Assembly: GCA_934249265.1 (NCBI GenBank)
Contig: CAKQKQ010000056.1
Span: forward strand, 1-12,677
From: an uncultured Clostridia bacterium
GTDB taxonomy: Bacteria > Bacillota > Clostridia > Christensenellales > Borkfalkiaceae
Direction: 5' to 3'
DNA: 12,677 nt
In this document: positions 1 to 7,014 of the stretch, piece after piece
Position numbering within the stretch: the first letter of the stretch is position 1
Layout: the number at the start of each line of letters is the position of its first letter
Position numbers and translations under genes: made by a program
Notes under the pieces: model-generated
The model's database searches: none
What the model saw: the letters and a program-made list of their open reading frames with translations, nothing else
Told to the model about the DNA's origin: nothing

Positions 1-622
1 CAAAATGTATACCGTCTACAATAAGACCACGCTTCGCCATCATATAGCCTGCAACGGGGCTGTCGATACCGCCCGAAAGCAACAACATACCTTTACCCGA
101 CGAGCCGACGGGCATACCGCCTACGCCCTTTATGTATTCGCTGTAAACGAGCGTGTTGCCCTTTTCTCTTATATCTACGTAAACAATATGGTCGGGATTT
201 TTAACGTTGACTTTTAAATTGTCGTGATGCGCGTCCAAAATCGCGCCGCCTACCATACCTGAAAATTCAAGCGAATGAATAGTAAACGTTTTGTCCGCAC
301 GGTTTGTTTCAACTTTAAACGTGCCTTTAAGTCCGTCGGTAATGAGTTGCGCGGTCTTATAAATAGTGTCTACGTCGGTTTTTACCGCATAAGCGGGACT
401 AATCGAATGTACGCCCGCCACTTTTTTAAGTTTTTCTATAATGGTATCATAATCGCTTTCGGAAAAGTCCTCTATTAAATACCTTGCGTTCCAACAAAGA
501 GTTTTATGCTCGATATCTTTAAGCACGTTTTCGATGTTGTTTTCAAGCATTTTTATAAAATAACCTTTGTTTTTGCCCTTTAAAAATATTTCGCAATATC
601 TTACAATAATTACTCTTTTCAT
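1..622 (-). CDS. thiI: tRNA 4-thiouridine synthase ThiI, N-terminal part (cut by window edge)
   Basis: ThiI adenylates U8 of tRNA and transfers sulfur to it, making 4-thiouridine; in some bacteria it also supplies sulfur for thiamine synthesis. The 207 residues visible begin MKRVIIVRYCEIFLKGKNKG, the usual ThiI start, followed by a THUMP RNA-binding region (about 60-160, including VETNRADKTF and NPDHIVYVDIRE). The PP-loop ATP-pyrophosphatase signature SGGIDSPVAG follows at 183-192, preceded by GVGGMPVGSSGKGMLLL. The frame is open to base 1, so the rest of the catalytic domain, any sulfur-accepting cysteine and any rhodanese domain lie outside. The ATG at 620-622 overlaps the TGA of the upstream cysteine desulfurase (ATGA), with AAGGTGAT upstream as ribosome binding site. 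The overlap implies coupled translation with the probable sulfur donor. The family call is very secure. Confidence 0.96.
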   Translation of the reverse strand, partial: MKRVIIVRYCEIFLKGKNKGYFIKMLENNIENVLKDIEHKTLCWNARYLIEDFSESDYDTIIEKLKKVAGVHSISPAYAVKTDVDTIYKTAQLITDGLKGTFKVETNRADKTFTIHSLEFSGMVGGAILDAHHDNLKVNVKNPDHIVYVDIREKGNTLVYSEYIKGVGGMPVGSSGKGMLLLSGGIDSPVAGYMMAKRGLIVDGIHF

Positions 623-1743
623 TTGTTGTACATCACCTTATATAATTTTTTTACGCAATCGGTAAGTTTTTTAGATGCAATTTCGCACTCTTCCACAGTC
701 GTATCGTACCCGAAACTTATCCTTATTACTCCGCTCAATACGTCGCTATCAAAGCCGCAAGCGGAAATTATCCTTGAATAAGGATTTCTCGAGGAACAAG
801 CCGACCCCGTGCCGATGACGATGCCTTCGTCCTCGAGCATGTGCTGTATAACTTCGCCTTTAAGCCCTTTTGCCGACAAAGACAATATAAACGGAGACGA
901 ATTTTCGCCCGAAATAACTTTTATATAGTCCAAATCTAAATTTTGTTTAAACGCCTTTTTACACTCTTCGGCGTTTTGATAATATTTTAAAACGTTGTTT
1001 GCCCTTTCTTGCACCGCTTCTTTAAAAACCATTATTCCGAAGACGTTTTCAGTGCCGCTTCTAAGTCCGTTTTCTTGACCGCCGCCGTAAATCAACGGAT
1101 TTAAAACGAGCGTTTTCTTTTTAAACAACGCTCCGATACCTTTAAGTGCTCCGATTTTGTGCGCGCTCACGCTGTATAAATCGATATTTGAACACGGTTT
1201 AAACGGAATTTTCATATATGCTTGCACCCCGTCGGAATGAAACACCGTGTACTTGTTTTTCGCTTTTACCGCTGTGGAAATTGCGTTAATATCGTTGATC
1301 GCGCCCGTTTCGTTGTTTACATGCACAACCGAAACGAGAGACGTTTTGTCGTCAACAAGAGACAAAAGCGAATTGACGTTTACGCTGCCGTCTTGGTTTA
1401 ATTTGGCATATCTCACGTCGTAGCCGCGCTTTTTCAATTCTTCATAACATTTGTAAACAGCCGAGTGTTCGCCCTCGGTTGTGATTATGTTTCCCTTTTT
1501 TGCAAAAGCGAATATAGCCGTGGTATCCGATTCAGAACCGCACGAAGTAAAAATCAAATCATATCCCGACGGGCTGAACGACTTTAAAATTACGTTTCTG
1601 GCGTCCTCGAGGTCCTTTTTTACCGCAATTCCGCCGCGATACAGTGCCGAAGGGTTGTAAAAATAATCTTTTGTGTATTTTTCTGCGGCTAAAACCGCCC
1701 TTTGTATGGGCATTGTTGTTGCCGCATTGTCAAGATAAATCAT
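619..1743 (-). CDS. nifS: Cysteine desulfurase (NifS/IscS family), probable sulfur donor to ThiI
   Basis: PLP-dependent class V aminotransferase-fold enzyme that converts L-cysteine to alanine and carries the sulfur as a persulfide. It is 374 aa, a normal length. Visible landmarks are MIYLDNAATTMP at the N-terminus, TSCGSESD at 67-73, H93 in GEHSAV (ring stacking on PLP), D171 and Q174 in FHSDGVQ, the Schiff-base lysine K196 in SAHK, GGGQENGLRSGTEN at 220-233, and the persulfide cysteine C316 in GTGSACSSR. The start is an ATG overlapping the stop of the upstream membrane-protein gene (ATGA) with a strong GGAGG about 8 bases upstream. The stop overlaps the thiI start in the same way. In Bacillus subtilis the NifZ desulfurase is paired with ThiI for s4U, so this copy is probably dedicated to tRNA thiolation rather than general Fe-S assembly. 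No scaffold gene (iscU, sufU) is present here. Family certain; dedicated role inferred from context. Confidence 0.95.
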   Translation of the reverse strand: MIYLDNAATTMPIQRAVLAAEKYTKDYFYNPSALYRGGIAVKKDLEDARNVILKSFSPSGYDLIFTSCGSESDTTAIFAFAKKGNIITTEGEHSAVYKCYEELKKRGYDVRYAKLNQDGSVNVNSLLSLVDDKTSLVSVVHVNNETGAINDINAISTAVKAKNKYTVFHSDGVQAYMKIPFKPCSNIDLYSVSAHKIGALKGIGALFKKKTLVLNPLIYGGGQENGLRSGTENVFGIMVFKEAVQERANNVLKYYQNAEECKKAFKQNLDLDYIKVISGENSSPFILSLSAKGLKGEVIQHMLEDEGIVIGTGSACSSRNPYSRIISACGFDSDVLSGVIRISFGYDTTVEECEIASKKLTDCVKKLYKVMYNK

Positions 1744-2333
1744 TCAAAATCCTCCGCCAAAACGGTTTTACCCGTAAACCAGACTATATAAGACAACAAC
1801 GTATCGCTACACTCGAGTAAATACATAATCCTTCCTTCGGTTGAATTTGTAAGAATATACGCTTGATTTTCAGTGTTTTTCTTGTCTGCAAAACACTTAA
1901 TAGTCTTTGCCGCACCGCCACTCGATTGAGTCATATAAAAACTATTGCTGTCTACTCGACCGATTTTTATAATTTTTTTGCAATCGATTTCGTCGATTCT
2001 TTTGCGCCTTGCGTTGTTGATTACTTTCGCGATATGCACGCTGCCCGAAACGTAAGTATAGTCGTAAGAATATATCATACGCTTACTTAAAAACAATGCC
2101 AAAACCGCAAAAACGGTAAAGAAAATCGCGACGATTAAATAGAAAATAAAAAATGTGTTTTCTTGTTTTGTCGCGTCGCTACCCGTTGCGGCTTTTTGCG
2201 ATGCCGCTATTATATAACAAAACAGCGCGGCAACCAAAAATATCACGAAAAACACAAAAAGTTGAATTTTCAATACTCTGTGTTTTTTACTGTTTTCGGT
2301 AGAAACGCTTTCTTCGTAATAGTTATCGTTCAT
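1740..2333 (-). CDS. Two-helix membrane protein of unknown function
   Basis: I do not recognise a function. The 197-aa product has a polar N-terminus (1-20), a hydrophobic segment at about 23-44, a short polar loop, and a second hydrophobic segment at about 61-83. A soluble C-terminal domain of about 110 residues follows, beginning YSYDYTYVSGSVHIAKVINNAR and rich in basic residues (RRKRIDEIDCKK). There is no signal peptidase site, so it is probably an inner-membrane protein with both termini in the cytoplasm. The pattern of two helices followed by a YDYxxVxG beta-rich domain resembles small clostridial DUF proteins (possibly DUF6106), but I cannot confirm that. Start: ATG with GAGGA about 7 bases upstream. 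It follows mutS2 after 55 bp and overlaps the cysteine desulfurase start by 4 bp (ATGA), which supports it being a real, co-translated gene. Confidence 0.85.
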   Translation of the reverse strand: MNDNYYEESVSTENSKKHRVLKIQLFVFFVIFLVAALFCYIIAASQKAATGSDATKQENTFFIFYLIVAIFFTVFAVLALFLSKRMIYSYDYTYVSGSVHIAKVINNARRKRIDEIDCKKIIKIGRVDSNSFYMTQSSGGAAKTIKCFADKKNTENQAYILTNSTEGRIMYLLECSDTLLSYIVWFTGKTVLAEDFE

Positions 2334-2388
2334 ATAAATTCCTCGATTTTATCTTGATTTTTGTAAATCGTAATTTTTAAATTCGCCG

Positions 2389-4761
2389 TTATTTAAGTTT
2401 GACGAAAGTCACTCCGTTTTCGCCCTCGCCGTAAACGCCGAAACGGAACTCCTTTACATACGGACATTTGCGCAAATATTCGTGTATAGCCTTGCTTAAA
2501 ATTTTCATGCCCTTACCGTGAATAATTTTTACTTCTTCCAAATTTTTCATAAGGGCTTTGTCTAAAAACAATTTCACTTCTCTTATTGCGTCGTCTTGAG
2601 TGAGTCCCACGACGTTGATTTCTCTTTCGACCGCCGTGTTTAAATCCGTTTCGTAATGGACTTTCATTTTGTCTTTCGGCTTTTGCGTCATGCTCGCTTT
2701 GGGATAGAAAAGCGTTGAAAATTTAGCATTATATCTTAAATTATCGCAAATTACCTCACACTCTTTCTTTTTGGGATTTATGCGCGTGACTTCGCCGACC
2801 GAACCGAACGTAGACGAATAAACTTTCATTCCGACTTTAAGTTTGTTTTCTTCGATCGGTTTCAATTTATCGTAATCGACAGACTCTTCATCGTCGGCAT
2901 ATTTTGTGTCGGCGATTTTATTTTTAAGCGTACTCGCCTCTATCACGTCTTGTATACCGACTTCTTGCTTTTTAAGTATGGCTTTTATTTGAGTCAAAAG
3001 TTCTTCCGCTTCTTCCTCTTTTTCGTTTACTATGCGCCTACTCTCAATTTTCGCTTTTGTCAAAAATTTCGCCTTATCGTCTTCGAATTTCTTTCTTTCG
3101 GCAATAAGCGATTTATATTCTTCTTCGAGTTTTATCTTTAATTTTTCAACTTCCAACCGTTCTTCTTCGGCGTAAGTCCTCGATTTTTCCGCTTCTTTAA
3201 GCACGTTTTCAAACGAAACTTTACTTTCGTCTAAAAAACTTATCGCCATATCCGTTATTTCTTGCGAAATACCGAGCCTCTTTGCTATTTCGATGGCGTT
3301 TGAACTACCCGGCGCGCCTATATTTATTTTATATTTAGGCGCGTATGTTTGCGGGTCGAAATCCATCGACGCGTTGATTATTCCGTCGGTCGTGTAGGCG
3401 TATTCTTTTAAATCGGAATAGTGCGTGGTGATTATACCGAAACTGTTTTTACTCATTAAATGGCAAATTACCGCGCGAGCAAGCGCACTGCCTTCCTCGG
3501 GGTCTGTACCCGCACCGATTTCGTCGATAAGAACAAGGCTGCCGCCGTTTACGTTTTGCGTAATTTCGATTATATTTTTTATATGCGACGAAAACGTAGA
3601 CAAACTGTTTTCAATGCTTTGTTCGTCGCCGATATCGCAAAATACGTCGTCAAATATAGACAATTGACAGTCGTCAGCCGCCGGAACGTACATTCCGCTC
3701 ATCGCCATAAGCGTAAAAAGTCCCACAAGTTTCAGTGTTACGGTTTTACCGCCCGTATTAGGACCGGAAATAAGCAAATATTTATAATTTTTACCGAGCG
3801 AAATATTGATAGGTACGACTTTATTCGGGTCGATAAGCGGGTGTCTGCCTAAAATAATGTCGATATTGCCCGTCGTATTTAAATTTGGCTTGCGCGATTT
3901 CGTCTTATAAGCATAAGTTGCTTTGGCAAAATTTAAGTCGAGTTCCGAAACGCACTGCAAATTTACCTTTAATTTGTCGGCAATAAGTCCCACAGAATGT
4001 GATAAATCGGACAAAATCGCCTCGACTTCCGCTTGTTCGGCTATGGTAACCGACCTCAACTCGTTGTTTAATTCCAATATTTCAATCGGCTCGATAAAAA
4101 CGGTCGAACCGCTCGCCGATTGATCGTGAACGAGACCTTTTACTCTGCTTTTATATTCGGCTTTTACGGGAATAACGTATCTGTCTTGCCTTATCGTAAT
4201 GATATTGTCGCGCAAATAATCGTTGTTTCCGCTGCGAATATAATCGGACAAACGCTCTCTTATTTTTGCGTTTATGTTTTTGATGTTTTTGCGCAATTGA
4301 TAAAGTTTTTCCGAGGCGTTGTCAGCCATTTGCTCTTCGGATAAAATCTTTTCGTAAATGTTGTTTTCAAGATACCCATCGGCAAAAATACCGCTCGCAA
4401 CGTTTTTAAGTAAAACTATTTCTTCGTCGTTTATAGATAAAACGCTGTTTTTAACGTGCCTTGACGAGCGTAAAAGGCGCATTACTCTCAATAATTCGCC
4501 CATAGAAAGCGACGAGCCCATTTGCGCTCTGTCGAGTTCGTCGGTAATTTCGTCGAAAAACTCGATATTGCCGACCGTATAATTATAAAGCAATTTATAC
4601 GCTTCGGTCGTTTTGTTTTGCATTTCGACGACTTCGGCAAAATCGCTGCTCGGTTGCATTTCGTCAATGGCGTTTTTAGTGCAATACAACGTTGCAAATT
4701 GCTTTAATTTATCTTTTATTTTGTTGTATTCAAGTGTGTTTAATACTCTATCGGATATCAT
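2389..4761 (-). CDS. mutS2: MutS2 family ATPase with KOW and Smr domains
   Basis: MutS2 proteins are MutS paralogues without mismatch-recognition domains. In B. subtilis MutS2 binds collided ribosomes and helps split them; in other species an anti-recombination role has been reported. The 790-aa length is normal. Order: N-terminal clamp/core helices (1-300); ABC ATPase with Walker A GPNTGGKT at 333-340, DIGDEQSIENSLSTFSSH at 376-393 (signature region), Walker B LVLIDEIGAGTDPEEG at 409-424 and the switch histidine in TTHYSDLKEYA; a long charged coiled coil (about 515-600); a KOW-like beta domain (about 640-690); and a C-terminal Smr domain (about 712-790). The Smr motif is unusual: INVVG replaces the common LDLRG, and HGKGMKIL (748-755) replaces HGKGTGALR. 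The ATG overlaps the stop of the U32 gene (ATGA), with AGAGG about 8 bases upstream. Co-transcription with RNA-modification genes fits a ribosome-linked job. Confidence 0.97.
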   Translation of the reverse strand: MISDRVLNTLEYNKIKDKLKQFATLYCTKNAIDEMQPSSDFAEVVEMQNKTTEAYKLLYNYTVGNIEFFDEITDELDRAQMGSSLSMGELLRVMRLLRSSRHVKNSVLSINDEEIVLLKNVASGIFADGYLENNIYEKILSEEQMADNASEKLYQLRKNIKNINAKIRERLSDYIRSGNNDYLRDNIITIRQDRYVIPVKAEYKSRVKGLVHDQSASGSTVFIEPIEILELNNELRSVTIAEQAEVEAILSDLSHSVGLIADKLKVNLQCVSELDLNFAKATYAYKTKSRKPNLNTTGNIDIILGRHPLIDPNKVVPINISLGKNYKYLLISGPNTGGKTVTLKLVGLFTLMAMSGMYVPAADDCQLSIFDDVFCDIGDEQSIENSLSTFSSHIKNIIEITQNVNGGSLVLIDEIGAGTDPEEGSALARAVICHLMSKNSFGIITTHYSDLKEYAYTTDGIINASMDFDPQTYAPKYKINIGAPGSSNAIEIAKRLGISQEITDMAISFLDESKVSFENVLKEAEKSRTYAEEERLEVEKLKIKLEEEYKSLIAERKKFEDDKAKFLTKAKIESRRIVNEKEEEAEELLTQIKAILKKQEVGIQDVIEASTLKNKIADTKYADDEESVDYDKLKPIEENKLKVGMKVYSSTFGSVGEVTRINPKKKECEVICDNLRYNAKFSTLFYPKASMTQKPKDKMKVHYETDLNTAVEREINVVGLTQDDAIREVKLFLDKALMKNLEEVKIIHGKGMKILSKAIHEYLRKCPYVKEFRFGVYGEGENGVTFVKLK

Positions 4762-6995
4762 TTTATACCTCTTGTCAAATTACCTCCGGTATAGTTTTTG
4801 ATAATATTTTTTAACTTTTCCGCATTGTTTTCTACGTTTAAAACTTGCAAAATCTTGTTTTCGTCATATAAAACGAAATTATAAATAAGGTTATTTTGTT
4901 TGCCGTTTTCGTTTACGTAAACCAAGTCGTTGCAATTGTATACTTTAAATCTGCAAGTAGAAAGTTTGTATCTGCGTACGGTAAAAAGCCTACCGTCTTC
5001 GTCTTTAAGTGTATAAACGTCTCCTCTTTTACAGTCGGCGCATTCCCTTTTAAACGGACAATAAATCAAATCCATTAAAGTGATATTTCCCAATGAAAAC
5101 ATCGCGCCTTGCCCGCCGATTTGCTTAATTTCTCTATAAGCAAGTTCTTTTGAGTAAGCGTATTTATAGCACTTATTTGAGATAAAGTCGCAATCGATTT
5201 TATTAAAAAGGTTAAAACCCGTACCCGCATATAAAAGCAAATTATACTTTTTGCATAAATTAATCGCGTAATTGCCGTCGCAATAAACTCCGTCGAAATA
5301 CTTAAATTTGTCCTTTACGATTTCTTCGTCGTCATCGCAAAAGTATGCGGGAAGATATAAAAACTTTTTCGCTTCGATATTTTTGCTGTCTTTATAAAAC
5401 TTTAAAAATTCTTCTTCGTCTTTATAGTTATGCGGGAAGAAAATTAAGTCTGTAATATTTTTAGAATAGTTTTTTAAAAAGCCGAAATCGCTTGCAATTA
5501 CCGAAATACCGCCATCGAATTTACGTTCAGTATTTTTGTAAAACATTTCATAATTTACGATATTATCGTTGATTTTGCAATGTTTTTCATTTTTAGTCAA
5601 CTCGTTGTAAACTTGCAAATACAACGCCGAGCGCGCTTTGTTTAATGCCGATTTAAGCACAAACACGTTGCCGACAATGTTGATATTTGCCTTTATATCA
5701 AAAGGATATCTATCGGTTTTTAACAAGTTATTTTTTATTTCGTCTATCGTCGTAGCGCACTTTTCAGCCTTTTGCACGATAAAATCGCTTTGCACTTTTA
5801 TGCCATTACATACAAGCGTAATGGGTTGACCTTCGGCTATATCGCAATACACTTCAAGCAGTTTTAGTCTTTTATAAGACAACGTCCGCTCTACCGTTTT
5901 CACGTCCTTGGTGATATAAAGTTTGTCTCCTATTTTTATATCGCCTTTATACACGGTTGTGATTTTCCCGTTAAAATTCAAGCACGTTGCGCTGCCGACT
6001 TCTACTCCGTCTCTTATGATTTTAAATGCGTCGCCAACGTTAAACGGTTTTGTAAAAATTTCGGTTTTATTAAATTTATCGATATCGCAAACGTACTTTC
6101 CCAAGTGGTTTTGTACTTTATCGGAAATGATATTTTTATCTAAACCGAACACATAACCTAAAGTGTAATTACCTCTATTGTAAATTTTGGTTAAATCGTC
6201 GAATTCTTTATCCGCCGACAAGCCGTCGATAATTTTTCTATACGCCCTCGTTGCCGTGGCAACGTATTCGACGCTCCTCATCCTTCCTTCGATTTTAAAA
6301 CTTTTGACGCCCGCGTCTATCAAATCTTTAATTTTGTCTTTGAGTTTTAAGTCGGAAAGCGAAAGACTGTATGTTTGCTCACAAGAAAACCCCTCTCCCG
6401 AGTAAGTATATTTTTGTCTGCAAGGCTGTTTGCATCTGCCCCTATTTCCGCTGTTTCCGCCCACAAAACTACTCATATAGCATTGCCCCGAAAACGACGT
6501 GCACATTGCGCCGTGAACAAACACTTCGGTGTCGCACAGTTTTGCAATTTCTTTTATTTCGTCGATTTTAGTTTCGCGCGCCAAAACAACTCTTTTAAAA
6601 TTGTTTTCAAGGGCAAAATTCGCCCCATACACGTTATTGATACCCGCTTGAGTGGACAAATGTAACTCTATATCTCTTAAATTTTGTTTTAATATATTGC
6701 CAAACGCGATATCTTGAATGATAAAAGCGTCCACGCCGAGTAAATATGCCTTTTTCACGACCTCGAAATATCTCGAAAGTTCTTCGTCTTTAATCAGCGT
6801 GTTTACGGCAACGTACACTTTTACCCCAAACAATCTTGCATAGCGCAAATATTCGTCCAAAGTATCAAGCGTAAAGTTTTCCGCGTTTTTGCGCGCGGAA
6901 AACTCGTCAAGCCCGATATATATCGCATCCGCACCGTTGTTTATTGCGGCGTAAAAACACTCCGCATTTCCTGCGGGCGACAATAATTCTACCAT
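4758..6995 (-). CDS. U32 family protein (RlhA/TrhP-like RNA hydroxylation type, long form)
   Basis: Annotated in most genomes as 'peptidase U32' or 'collagenase-like', but the studied E. coli relatives RlhA and TrhP are needed for hydroxylation of 23S rRNA C2501 and tRNA U34. The N-terminal 250 residues form the U32 TIM-barrel-like domain: MVELLSPAGNAECFYAAINN, GADAIYIG, HLSTQAGINN (112-121), then EVFVHGAMCTSFSGQCYMSS (157-176) with C165 and C172, and NRGRCKQPCR (184-193) with C188 and C192. These four cysteines are the conserved set, probably holding a metal or Fe-S cluster. KIEGRMRS follows at 234-241. At 745 aa it is longer than E. coli RlhA (about 650 aa) and has the extended DUF3656-type C-terminal half, ending with a second cysteine group (C646, C652, C655, C681, C688). 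Start chosen because MVELLSPAG is the family start; no good ribosome binding site is visible. It lies 19 bp after pheT and overlaps mutS2 by 4 bp. Which RNA it acts on is unknown. Confidence 0.92.
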   Translation of the reverse strand: MVELLSPAGNAECFYAAINNGADAIYIGLDEFSARKNAENFTLDTLDEYLRYARLFGVKVYVAVNTLIKDEELSRYFEVVKKAYLLGVDAFIIQDIAFGNILKQNLRDIELHLSTQAGINNVYGANFALENNFKRVVLARETKIDEIKEIAKLCDTEVFVHGAMCTSFSGQCYMSSFVGGNSGNRGRCKQPCRQKYTYSGEGFSCEQTYSLSLSDLKLKDKIKDLIDAGVKSFKIEGRMRSVEYVATATRAYRKIIDGLSADKEFDDLTKIYNRGNYTLGYVFGLDKNIISDKVQNHLGKYVCDIDKFNKTEIFTKPFNVGDAFKIIRDGVEVGSATCLNFNGKITTVYKGDIKIGDKLYITKDVKTVERTLSYKRLKLLEVYCDIAEGQPITLVCNGIKVQSDFIVQKAEKCATTIDEIKNNLLKTDRYPFDIKANINIVGNVFVLKSALNKARSALYLQVYNELTKNEKHCKINDNIVNYEMFYKNTERKFDGGISVIASDFGFLKNYSKNITDLIFFPHNYKDEEEFLKFYKDSKNIEAKKFLYLPAYFCDDDEEIVKDKFKYFDGVYCDGNYAINLCKKYNLLLYAGTGFNLFNKIDCDFISNKCYKYAYSKELAYREIKQIGGQGAMFSLGNITLMDLIYCPFKRECADCKRGDVYTLKDEDGRLFTVRRYKLSTCRFKVYNCNDLVYVNENGKQNNLIYNFVLYDENKILQVLNVENNAEKLKNIIKNYTGGNLTRGIK

Positions 6996-7014
6996 TACTT
7001 TAAATCAACTCGAA

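Noticed and set aside
3460..3852. Plus-strand open frame of 130 codons
   Set aside because: It lies wholly inside mutS2, antisense to the ATPase region, and has no family-like motif. Similar plus-strand frames (for example 7516-8073 in pheT and 10097-10714 across pheS and its leader) are shadows of strongly coding minus-strand genes.
4758..6995. Secreted collagenase or protease, as the U32 name suggests
   Set aside because: No signal peptide, and its neighbours and conserved cysteines match the RlhA/TrhP RNA-modification branch.
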